From assembly GCA_028752905.1 (NCBI GenBank), contig JAQNBH010000014.1:2510993-2574992 (forward strand): a stretch of DNA of 64,000 nt, written 5' to 3'. Both the position numbers and the translations under genes were made by a program. The notes under the pieces were generated by a model. It was not told the DNA's origin. It searched no databases and was given only the letters and a program-made list of their open reading frames with translations. The stretch comes from Cladorhizidae sp. MBARI D1340-BT2. Taxonomy: Eukaryota; Porifera; Demospongiae; Poecilosclerida; Cladorhizidae. Shown in pieces: positions 23,609 through 35,400 of this stretch (positions are counted from its first letter, which is position 1; each line of letters starts with the position of its first letter).

Positions 23609-25797
23609 TCTATACAGTTCACCACCAGCACTATGCCTATACAGTTCACCACCAGCACTATGTCTATACAGTTCACCAGCAGCACTATGTCTATATAGTT
23701 CACCACCAGCACTATGCCTATACAGTTCACCACCAGCACTATGCCTATACAGTTCACCACCAGCACTATGTCTATACAGTTCACCACCAGCACTATGCCT
23801 ATATAGTTCACCACCAGCACTATGTCTATATAGTTCACCAGCAGCACTATGTCTATACAGTTCACCAGCAGCACTATGTCTATACAGTTCACCAGCAGCA
23901 CTATGCCTATACAGTTCACCACCAGCACTATGCCTATACAGTTCACCAGCAGCACTATGTCTATACAGTTCACCAGCAGCACTATGCCTATACAGTTCAC
24001 CAGCAGCACTATGTCTATATAGTTCACCACCAGCACTATGTCTATACAGTTCACCACCAGCACTATGTCTATACAGTTCACCACCAGCACTATGTCTATA
24101 CAGTTCACCACCAGCACTATGTCTATACAGTTCACCACCAGCACTATGTCTATATAGTTCACCACCAGCACTATGTCTATATAGTTCACCACCAGCACTA
24201 TGCCTATATAGTTCACCACCAGCACTATGCCTATATAGTTCACCACCAGCACTATGTCTATACAGTTCACCACCAGCACTATGTCTATACAGTTCACCAC
24301 CAGCACTATGCCTATATAGTTCACCACCAGCACTATGTCTATACAGTTCACCACCAGCACTATGCCTATATAGTTCACCACCAGCACTATGCCTATATAG
24401 TTCACCACCAGCACTATGTCTATATAGTTCACCACCAGCACTATGCCTATATAGTTCACCACCAGCACTATGCCTATATAGTTCACCACCAGCACTATGT
24501 CTATACAGTTCACCACCAGCACTATGTCTATATAGTTCACCAGCAGCACTATGTCTATACAGTTCACCAGCAGCACTATGCCTATACAGTTCACCACAAG
24601 CACTATGTCTATATAGTTCACCAGCAGCACTGTCTATATAGTTCACCACCAGCACTATGTCTATATAGTTCACCAGCAGCACTATGTCTATACAGTTCAC
24701 CACCAGCACTATGTCTATACAGTTCACCACCAGCACTATGCCTATACAGTTCACCACAAGCACTATGTCTATATAGTTCACCAGCAGCACTATGCCTATA
24801 CAGTTCACCAGCAGCACTATGCCTATACAGTTCACCACCAGCACTATGCCTATACAGTTCACCACCAGCACTATGCCTATACAGTTCACCACCAGCACTA
24901 TGTCTATACAGTTCACCACCAGCACTATGTCTATATAGTTCACCACCAGCACTATGCCTATACAGTTCACCACCAGCACTATGCCTATACAGTTCACCAC
25001 CAGCACTATGCCTATATAGTTCACCACCAGCACTATGCCTATATAGTTCACCACCAGCACTATGTCTATACAGTTCACCACAAGCACTATGTCTATACAG
25101 TTCACCACAAGCACTATGCCTATACAGTTCACCACCAGCACTATGTCTATACAGTTCACCACCAGCACTATGCCTATACAGTTCACCACAAGCACTATGT
25201 CTATATAGTTCACCAGCAGCACTATGTCTATACAGTTCACCAGCAGCACTATGTCTATATAGTTCACCAGCAGCACTATCTCTATACAGTTCACCAGCAG
25301 CACTATGTCTATACAGTTCACCAGCAGCACTATGTCTATATAGTTCACCACCAGCACTATGTCTATATAGTTCACCACCAGCACTATGTCTATATAGTTC
25401 ACCACCAGCACTATGTCTATACAGTTCACCACCAGCACTATGTCTATATAGTTCACCACCAGCACTATGTCTATATAGTTCACCACCAGCACTATGCCTA
25501 TACAGTTCACCACCAGCACTATGCCTATACAGTTCACCACCAGCACTATGCCTATATAGTTCACCACCAGCACTATGCCTATATAGTTCACCACCAGCAC
25601 TATGTCTATACAGTTCACCACCAGCACTATGTCTATACAGTTCACCACCAGCACTATGCTATACAGTTCACCACCAGCACTATGTCTATATAGTTCACCA
25701 CCAGCACTATGTCTATACAGTTCACCAACAGCACTGTGTCTATACAGTTCACCACCAGCACTATGTCTATACAGTTCACCAGCAGCACTATGTCTAT
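23609..25797. repeat. 27-bp minisatellite, block 3
   Basis: About 81 copies of the same unit. A variant CACCACAAGCACTATG occurs only in this block (24595, 24753, 25078 and others), showing that the block expanded locally. One unit near 25657 has lost a base and breaks the open frame. Confidence 0.97.
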
Positions 25798-27247
25798 CAG
25801 GGGTGGCTCCGCCAATTTTGAGGTGGTCAGGCCAGGATGTGGGTGTGGTTGGGTGTGGTCAAAACGTGACAGATTTTTCATTTTCACATTTAAATTAAAT
25901 TGCACAGTTAATAATAGAGATTCATTAAATAAAGGTAATAAAGGTACCAAATACACATTATATATAATACACAAATATACTATAATGTATTGCAGGCGAA
26001 GATAAAGTTTAAAAGGATGAAGGGGGTTCATCGTCATCAACTTCCTCCATTCTGTGATGAATTTAGGTGGAGGGAGAGGAATGCCTGCACAACTGCTGAG
26101 GCTTTTGGCAGCATCCTACATGCAATCAAAACACAGTACACAGTATAAGCCCTCTGATGTTTTGTTGTTTTTTTGGTCTCAAAGTCGATACTGCATTTGT
26201 TGTTTTATGAAGTCGTGTTAATATGAAGTTGTGCTAATTTTTGGTTATGTATTGCTGCTAATGAATATTGTTCTGTCCAGGGGTATTTGTAACTTACTTC
26301 GAGTATCCTTTCTTGATGCCTTCTGAACGCTCCATCAAATTCAAAGGACCTACATGGTGCGCACATTTAAGATAAGCAGGGGAAAGTGTTTAAAAAAATA
26401 TATACTGCAAAAACAATTGACGTGCATGGATTTTTCGACTTCCGGAGTCTCACTCTTTACATGATCCCAATTACCTTGGAGTCCTCTTCACTCATGAGAT
26501 CTGCTGTCTAAAGTTTTTGGCAAGGCAGGGATGTGGGATACGTGGTCATGACAATCGTGGTGATGGAAATCTGTTTCAACTGATCTCATGAGTGAAGAGG
26601 ACTCCAAGGTAATTGGGATCATGTAAAGAGTGCCGATTTTTGGCTCATCTTGGGCCAAAGTACTAGAGAGCATCTCACCTACATCTCGTGTAGTTGTTGG
26701 TACTGTAATTAGCTTCTCAACTGCTATCTTGTGGCACTGACTTTTCTCATGCTGTCGGATACCTAGTATGGCATCTTTCCAGTTCGTAAATCCCGAGGTA
26801 ACTACAATATAAAGCATTCTAAATAAGTGAATAGTACTATAAACTTGAGGAAGTCGCTAAACTTACAAAAGCAGCATCGGTAGCTCCTGGCTTCACTGTT
26901 ATATGCTTAGCCTTAACAGCTTTGCAGCAGAGGTAGCAGTGCAGAGAATCTCTGGCTTGTCTATAATGTAGCCAAGACCAGGTACGGAACCAGCTCGCTT
27001 GGCAAGATCTCTCCACTACCTTCTTTTTCCTGAAAGCTCTTTCGAAGGATCCGGGCGAATGACAGGGAACTTCAGGAAGGTTATCGCTCACTTCAGACGC
27101 TACACCAAAGCTCGAAGCCACGGACCGTCCCAAAGGCAAATACAATAGCTAGTCAATTGGGCAAGGGTCCAAATCGCGCATGCGCAGCATGTTACCAAAA
27201 GTGGTCCGGCCAAAACCGGAGTGGCCGGACCATCGACGCCGCCACTG
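25798..27247 (-). mobile_element. hAT-derived element in the 27-bp array, copy 3
   Basis: Third copy, 1,450 bp, with the same termini and TCTAT flanks. Zinc-finger frames lie at 26837-27145 and 26488-26817. It shares the C of ACATCTCGTG with copy 2 against copy 1, and has its own GTGTTTAAAAAAATA variant. Confidence 0.85.
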
Positions 27248-27735
27248 TCTATACAGTTCACCACCAGCACTATGTCTATACAGTTCACCAGCAGCACTAT
27301 GCCTATACAGTTCACCACCAGCACTATGTCTATACAGTTCACCACCAGCACTATGCCTATACAGTTCACCACCAGCACTATGTCTATATAGTTCACCAGC
27401 AGCACTATGCCTATATAGTTCACCACCAGCACTATGTCTATACAGTTCACCAGCAGCACTATGTCTATACAGTTCACCACCAGCACTATGCCTATACAGT
27501 TCACCACCAGCACTATGCCTATACAGTTCACCACCAGCACTATGTCTATACAGTTCACCACCAGCACTATGTCTATATAGTTCACCACCAGCACTATGTC
27601 TATACAGTTCACCACCAGCACTATGTCTATATAGTTCACCAGCAGCACTATGCCTATACAGTTCACCACCAGCACTATGCCTATACAGTTCACCACCAGC
27701 ACTATGCCTATACAGTTCACCAGCAGCACTATGTC
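27248..27735. repeat. 27-bp minisatellite, block 4
   Basis: About 18 copies of the unit. It ends at 27735 in unique sequence beginning CCACCAATAACCACTC. Confidence 0.95.
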
Positions 27736-27869
27736 CACCAATAACCACTCTTCTCATTGTTTTCATCTCACTGCTAAATACTCATGATGTAATGCCACTA
27801 CCCTGTTCTATAACCAATTTCCCTCCTAACAACAGGTATATCTGCAAGTGTGTTAATGGGGACAGTGTA

Positions 27870-28040
27870 GAAGGGACTCTTGATCACGCATATTATTATT
27901 AGGTGGGTGTGGTTGACTTAGGGGACTCTTGGTCATGCATATTATTATTAGGTGGTTGGGGGACTCTTGACCGTGAATATTATTATTAGGTGGGTGTGGT
28001 TGACTTAGGGGACACTTGACCGTGCATATTATTATTAAAG
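27870..28040. repeat. Short array of about 50-bp units
   Basis: Four imperfect copies of GGGACTCTTGACCGTGCATA followed by TTATTATTAGGTGGGTGTGGTTGACTTA (longer and shorter forms). No coding content. Confidence 0.8.
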
Positions 28041-28456
28041 CTATACGCCTGAGTGTTCTTTGGGCTGGACTCTGGATTGATAGACTGTAGCAGCAGTGCT
28101 TTTTTGCCAGAGGAGATTGTTTGCACCCAGCCATTTTAAAAAGCGAGTTGAACCAGGGATATAGGGATAATGATACAATAATAATATACCAGTGATCATA
28201 CCAGTGATAAAAATAATTATTCAAGAGACAAAATCTATATTCTGCCTTAAAGTTTCTTGGCGAGTAGTGGTGGGTCATTTACGTGTCTTCTGTGCACTTT
28301 TCCGTGATCCTGCAGTAAATGCTGAGAATGTTCTACTCAGATAGGGACGAAGACTTGCCCACACCTTATAGCAAAAGACATTCATATTGGGGAAATAAAA
28401 TAACATCAGTCATCTTAAATAAACTCTCAATGAACAGTAATTGACATAAATAACAT

Positions 28457-28592
28457 AACCTTCTCAATAACCAACTTGAATGTATTCTCTCGACGTTTCG
28501 ACTAGATGCTCTGGTCTTCATCAGGAAAAGCTAGAGAGCATCTAGTCAAAATGTCGACAAAATACAATCTCAAGTTGATTATTGAGAAGGTT
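28457..28592. repeat. Imperfect inverted repeat carrying a hammerhead motif
   Basis: The left arm (28457-28513, AACCTTCTCAATAACCAACT onward) pairs imperfectly with the right arm (about 28532-28592, ending TTGATTATTGAGAAGGTT), around a loop of about 18 bp. The left arm contains the ribozyme-like core; the right arm carries an inverted, mutated copy of its 3' half (AAAATGTC where the left arm has GAAACGTC). It resembles a foldback or a head-to-head pair of a short retroelement end. Confidence 0.75.
28481..28535 (-). ncRNA. Hammerhead ribozyme candidate (best copy)
   Basis: Reading the minus strand: helix I 5' side (CTTTTC), core CTGATGA (28518-28524), stem II GACCAG-loop-CTAGTC with one mismatch, GAAA (28496-28499), then CGTC. 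GTC at 28494-28492 would be the cleavage triplet. The following GAGAG can pair with the upstream sequence over five positions, including two G-U pairs. Helix III would be only the self-complementary ACGT, as in short-helix-III hammerheads that are thought to act as dimers. Caveat: one extra A sits between CTGATGA and stem II. Hammerheads of this kind are known in Penelope-like elements and related retroelements. Confidence 0.55.
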
Positions 28593-29205
28593 ATTGCAAT
28601 AACGGTCGTGTTAAGGAAAATAAAATAACATTTATGTTAGGACAAGAAGTGACTTGACTTGGTTGTATATTAGAATTAATGAAGCAGCTCTCTGGCTTGG
28701 TCAGCTCTCTGGCTAGGTCAGGAGGCTTGCTTGGCTCCACAGGAGAAGAGACAGGAGAAGAGAAGGACAAAAAGCAACTGGCAGATACTCTGTTTTGGTC
28801 AAACTATTTTAACTCGGGCCACTAGCCAATGATGCGAGTGTTGACTCAAATGTCCTGTTTGCTATATACATAGATAGAAGAAACTTGCATGGGTATGGGA
28901 ACATTGTAAGACCAAAGCTGAGGCTAACTTGGAATGTCCTGCTAAAGCTGTGCTCCAAGGAGCAATATATTTGTGGGTGGAGTAGAGGGTGGAGGAGTCA
29001 ATATGAAGAGATGAAATAAGCTTTGTCTCAGTTGTGGTGCATCGCCTAGAATTGGCAAAGGCCATGCCTGTACAGAGCCAATTCACTCTCAGAGAGAAGC
29101 TAATATGTGCGTTGCTAAATGAGAAGCAGTTCTCCAAGTGTAGATATAAAATAAGTGCTCTTGAACCAAGCTCAACATTAATTGCATTCCTATTACAGGA
29201 TATCC

Positions 29206-29421
29206 TTACATATCCAAACTATTGGACCAAAGCGTTTGGATAAGTGAAATTTCTGGATATGTGAAGTACATAGAATTAAACATGATGTGTTCTAGAAGTG
29301 AGTGCAATGGCTGCTGTTTTAAGTTTGCATGTCTCTTAAGAACAGCTCGAGTGGAAGACGCACCAGAAGGATGGTTAGGCAAGGTCTTGATCTTTTTTAA
29401 ATAAGCAGATAAGACTTGCAG
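29206..29421 (-). CDS. NOMO: NOMO terminal exon (cytosolic tail and stop)
   Basis: Acceptor TTAGTGCAG. It reads LQVLSAYLKKIKTL, matching the post-membrane segment of NOMO, then a longer, poorly conserved tail ending SLDM and a stop at 29206. The last 25-30 residues (LEHIMFNSMYF onward) look unlike a NOMO tail, so an undetected downstream splice is possible. Confidence 0.8.
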   Translation of the reverse strand: MQVLSAYLKKIKTLPNHPSGASSTRAVLKRHANLKQQPLHSLLEHIMFNSMYFTYPEISLIQTLWSNSLDM

Positions 29422-32400
29422 CTGCACTAACAGACAACTGCAATGCTACAATAACTTTCTCAGTGTTGCTGATGGCTGCTTACCTGCAGGAAATTCTTAG
29501 TGAGCTTGAAGTAATGAGGCCTGGATAAACCCGAGAAGCCCAAGTGAGGGCCGGTTATGCAGGGTCTACTGCATTAGCGTCATTATCTAGTTGAGCATGC
29601 AAGTCCTAATACCTGCATTGGATTTATTTATACGGAGTAGAAAAAGTGGAATGTATTCAGACAACTCACAATTTCAAAATTGACAAGAGCAAATGCTGCT
29701 GCGATGACCAAAGCCAGAGCCAATACTGAGCCTTTAGATTGATTCTCAGTAGTCGCCAACACCTCCTGAAACAAAATAATCCGGAGAAAGCAACAAGTCG
29801 CCTAGTAGTGACATCAGCATCCATATCTTATTGTGCATACCTCAGCACTGAACTGAAGAATTATGTGGCTATCATCCACTCCAGAAACAGTCCGTTCCAC
29901 ACGAGAGAACCTGTAGGAGTTACTTGCCAGGTTGGATGTCAGGGACACCACATAACCCCTCTCACCCTACGTATGTATAATATCACATGTTACGGAACAT
30001 TTATAACTGGTGCTGCTCCAAGAGGTGTCATGTTGTGTCAATTTCAAACAGATCCTTTCTAACTATTCTTGGGGGAACTGAAGAGGATGCCACTAGTCTA
30101 TGCTCAACAACAAAGTAGTTCAGGTACTAGTTTATGATGCACATAATAGCATCAGCCACTTGGTCGAGTTCCACTAAGCAATGAGATACCAAGTACCCAA
30201 CTGCTCATGTCAGGTTCACGAGGTCATGTCGGATTCATACAGGTCATGTCAGGTACACAAGGTCATGTCAGGTAGGTTCATGTAGGTCATATCAGGTTCA
30301 AAGGTCATGTCAGGCTTATGCAGGTCACATCAGGTTCACAAGGTCTCGTCAGATTCATATAGGTTGTCAGGTTCACATGGGTGATGTTAGGTTCATGCAG
30401 GTCATGTCAGGTTCATGTAGGTCATGTCAGGTTCATGTAGGTCATGTCAGGTTCATGTAGGTCATGTCAGGTTCATGTAGGTGCATGTGTAGGTCATGTC
30501 ATTCAAATATATTATGCCAGGTCCACACAGGTCATGCCGGGTTCATTTACATTATTCTTCCATATGCACATGTGCATGCTGACATCTTTATCAACAAGCC
30601 CGTTTGTAACTGCCCCTCCCCCAATTAACGGCACTGTCCCCTGACCTTAGCAAGGAGAGGCAGAGCTGGGAAGTCGAAGAAGCCGACTGAACCCACCGGT
30701 ACAACATGAAGAGGCGACTCTCTGGAACTTTGAATGGATACTGCAGCCTACAGTTAGTGGGAGTGGTTTGAAAGGTGATGAGATAAGATAAACAAAAATT
30801 GCACATGACCTGCCAATAGACAGGTCTAACAGGATTGACTATAGGGAGGAGCTAGCAGCTCCTCCATTTCATGGATAAATGTTGGAGAGCAGCATAAAGA
30901 TGACTTCACAGAACATAATAAACCACACACCCAAAACTACTTACCTCTGAGCCATGGCCAGGTCAGCTTTATAGCAAACCATCAGTCACCATATATACTA
31001 TCACAACACCATCAGGCAGAGGTGCAAGTGACCTCCTACTAATTTAACACTATTAAGTGCATTCACATATTAGACAAGATCCTGTAATTGGTCTCGCATG
31101 AAGATCAAGAAAATCGTAGCGAGATTTAAATTTTTTTAAAGCCTCGGTGAAACTAATTCACTCACACTCCCTTGCTTCATGACTAAGTTGTAAGTCTCCA
31201 AATGTAGTAACATGAACACAATAAGACTTCTCTCATCCCCCCATCTCGTAGCTTTCTCCCTTCTCATATAGAACATGTTTAGCCTGGCTAGTAACACAAT
31301 CAAGTTGAATAATCTTGTCACACGGTGACTTGGCTTGCTGGTGATCCGCTGGCTTTGTTCAAGTGTCTAGCACGTACAGGTGCTTGAAAACCACAACAAC
31401 TTCCCCCTTCTCTAAGTAGAGTGCACTACACAGATGGATAATACAGCATTCGAAATAGGAAGAGTTGGTCGAGTATACTTGATGTAATACTAACTCTCTA
31501 ATACTAACTCTCTAATCAACGATACTTGATGTAATACTAACTCTTTAATACTAACTCTCTAATCAAGGATACTTGATGTAATACTAACTCTAATCAAGGC
31601 TACTTGATATAACACTAACTCTCTAATCAAGGTTACTTGATGTAATACTATTTCTCTAATCAAGGTTACTTGATGTAATACTAACTCTCTAATCAAGGAT
31701 GCTTGATGTAATACTAACCCTCTAATCAAGGATACTTGATGTAATACTAACTCTCTAATCAAGGTTACTTGATGTAATACTAACTCTTTAATACTAGCTC
31801 TCTAACCAAGGATACTTGATGTAATACTAACTCTAATCAAGGCTACTTGATATAACACTAACTCTCTAATCAAGGTTACTTGATGTAATACTAATTCTCT
31901 AATCAAGGTTACTTGATGTAATACTAACTAATCAAGGATGCTTGATGTAATACTAACTCTCTAATCAAGGTTACTTGATGTAATACTAACTCTCTAATCA
32001 AGGATACTTGATGTAATACTAACTCTCTAATCAAGGATACTTGATGTCATACTAACTCTAATCAAGGTTACTTGATGTAATACTAACTCTTTAATACTAA
32101 CTCTAATCAAGGATGCTTGATGTAATACTAACTCTCTAATCAAGGTTACTTGATGTAATACTAACTCTAATCAAGGATACTTGATGTAATACTAACTCTC
32201 TAATCAAGGATACTTGATGTCATACTAACTCTCTAATCAAGGTTACTTGATGTAATACTAACTCTAATCAAGGATACTTGATGTAATACTAACTCTAATC
32301 AAGGCTACTTGATATAACACTAACTCTAATCAAGGTTACTTGATGTAATACTAATTCTCTAATCAAGGTTACTTGATGTAATACTAACTCTCTAATCAAG

Positions 32401-35400
32401 GATGCTTGATGTAATACTAACTCTAATCAAGGATACTTGATGTCATACTAACTCTCTAATCAAGGTTACTTGATGTAATACTAACTCTTTAATACTAACT
32501 CTCTAATCAAGGATACTTGATGTAATACTACTCTAATCAAGGTTACTTGATGTAATACTAATTCTCTAATCAAGGTTACTTGATGTAATACTAACTCTCT
32601 AATCAAGGATACTTGATGTCATACTAACTCTCTAATCAAGGATACTTGCTCCCATCAAACTGGCCCATCCCTTAATCCTCCAGAGTCATTTTGCCGTTCC
32701 CCATTCTTCACTTTGATTGACTGATTTCCACCTTTACCATTCTTTGTACACCCCGAGAACTTATAGCTGGACTGTTCCCATGGTGACATACTATTTACAT
32801 GTCATATACCAAACAGTCAGATGTACATACATGTATGTGGGGGAGGGGGGGGGAAGTGAATGATTCCACCCAGGATCGAGCTGGTACCAAGCGATACACA
32901 AACTAACTATAGAATTTGCTCCTTATAATGTGTGTGTATATTACATAGTAGGAATGTACACGTGGCTCTCTCTCTATCCACATAGTAGTAGTATGAACAG
33001 TAGCAGGTACTGTGTGCGTGTTTAGCAAATATATACATGTATATATGCATGCATAAGTGTATACATGTACATGTATATGCATGTATAAATGTATGTAATA
33101 CATTTATGTATATGTATATGCATGCATATGCATATATACATATATATACATAAACATGCATGCATAATAATTATACATACATGTATACATATGTATATAC
33201 TGTATAGTGGCAGAAAATAAATAGCATTAGTCCACATAGAACAACCAGAAACAACACAAGGACAAAAATGGAAGAAATTTGAGGTGGTGCCCGAGCACAC
33301 AAGAGGATGGTTTTAATACGTAGGGGAGAAAAGAGTATGAATTCACTAAAATATTAGGCAGAGAGAAAGAGTAATTCATAACATTTGAAGTTGATAATGT
33401 GATACATGTGTGTGCTGTAGAGCCAAACCAACATCAGATGGTACTACCACATGATTCGGAACAAGATCATTTATGTTCTTTAACCTGTTGCTCAACTGTT
33501 GCTTAACAATATAGGCAACCTATTGCAAGATGTGGCCAGTGGGAGGCAGAGTTAGCACCGCACAGCGTATGGCTGCTGGTGGGGACAGAGTTAGCACCTG
33601 CCTGGGCATGTCCCACTTGTTGGAAACACTCTCCAGCACAGACTCTCCCTAGCACACTGAGGTTTAGGTCCCAGTGGAGACTCTCCCTAGCACACTGAGG
33701 TTTAGGTCCCAGTGGAGACTCTCCCTTGCACACTGAGGTTTAGGTCCCAGTGGAGACTCCTCTTAGCACACTGAGGTTTAGGTCCCAGTGGAGACTCCCC
33801 CTAGCTCACTGAGGTTTAGGTCCCAGTGGAGACTCCTCTTAGCACACTGAGGTTTAGGTCCCAGTGGAGACTCTCCCTAGCACACTGAGGTTTAGGTCCC
33901 AGTGGAGACTCTCCCTAGCACACTGAGGTTTAGGTCCCAGTGGAGACTCCTCTTAGCACACTGAGGTTTAGGTCCCAGTGGAGACTCTCCCTAGCACACT
34001 GAGGTTTAGGTCCCAGTGGAGACTCTCCCTAGCACACTGAGGTTTAGGTCCCAGTGGAGACTCTGCCTAGCACACTGAGGTTTAGGTCCCAGTGGAGACT
34101 CTCCCTAGCACACTGAGGTTTAGGTCCAAGTGGAGACTCTCCCTAGCACACTGAGGTTTAGGTCCCAGTGGAGACTCTCCCTAGCACACTGAGGTTTAGG
34201 TCCCAGTGGAGACTCTCCCTAGCACACTGAGGTTTAGGTCCCAGTGGAGACTCTCCCTAGCACACTGAGGTTTAGGTCCCAGTGGAGACTTCTCCCTAGC
34301 ACACTGAGGTTTAGGTCCCAGTGGAGACTCTCCCTAGCACACTGAGGTTTAGGTCCCAGTGGAGACTCTCCCTAGCACACTGAGGTTTAGGTCCCAGTGG
34401 AGACTCTTCCTAGCACACTGAGGTTTAGGTCCAGTGGAGACTCTCCCTAGCACACTGAGGTTTAGGTCCAGTGGAGACTCTCCCTAGCACACTGAGGTTT
34501 AGGTCCCAGTGGAGACTCACCCTAGCACACTGAGGTTTAGGTCCAGTGGAGACTCTCCCTAGCACAATGAGGTTTAGGTCCCAGTGGAGACTCTTCCTAG
34601 CACACTGAGGTTTAGGTCCAGTGGAGACTCTCCCTAGCACACTGAGGTTTAGGTCCCAGTGCAGACACTGAGGTTTAGGTCCCAGTGCAGACTACCCCTA
34701 GCACACTGAGGTTTAGGTCCCAGTGCAGACCTCCCCTAGCACACTGAGGTTTAGGTCCCAGTGGAGACTCTCCCTAGCACACTGAGGTTTAGGTCCCAGT
34801 GCAGACTACCCCTAGCACACTGAGGTTTAGGTCCCAGTGCAGACTACCCCTAGCACACTGAGGTTTAGGTCCAGTGGAGACTCTCCCTAGCACACTGAGG
34901 TTTAGGTCCCAGTGGAGACTTCTCCCTAGCACACTGAGGTTTAGGTCCCAGTGGAGACTCTCTCTAGCACACTGAGGTTTAGGTCCCAGTGGAGACTCTC
35001 CCTAGCACACTGAGGTTTAGGTCCCAGTGGAGACTCTCCCTAGCACACTGAGGTTTAGGTCCCAGTGGAGACTCTCCCTAGCATACTGAGGTTTAGGTCC
35101 CAGTGGAGACTCTCCCTAGCACACTGAGGTTTAGGTCCCAGTGGAGACTCTCCCTAGCACACTGAGGTTTACATACATAGGTCCCAGTGGAGACTCCTCC
35201 CTCTTGTCATGCACTATAAACACCACACATACACCATGTAAACCACACACTTCACACATGCACCAGACACAACCTGCACACATCACATACATGCCATAAC
35301 ACTTCACACAGATCACACACATACATGTACCACACTAATAACACACCACACACATACAAACACACCACATGACTAAAGTGGTAGTGTATAAATTAGTTTG

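Noticed and set aside
23461..25821. Frames of 389-767 codons in block 3 of the same array
   Set aside because: Same artefact; open on both strands at once with purely repeat-encoded residues.
33503..33733. 76-codon minus-strand frame
   Set aside because: It runs into the 38-bp array; the unique part (GANSVPTSSHTLC) does not match NOMO and has no fitting phase.
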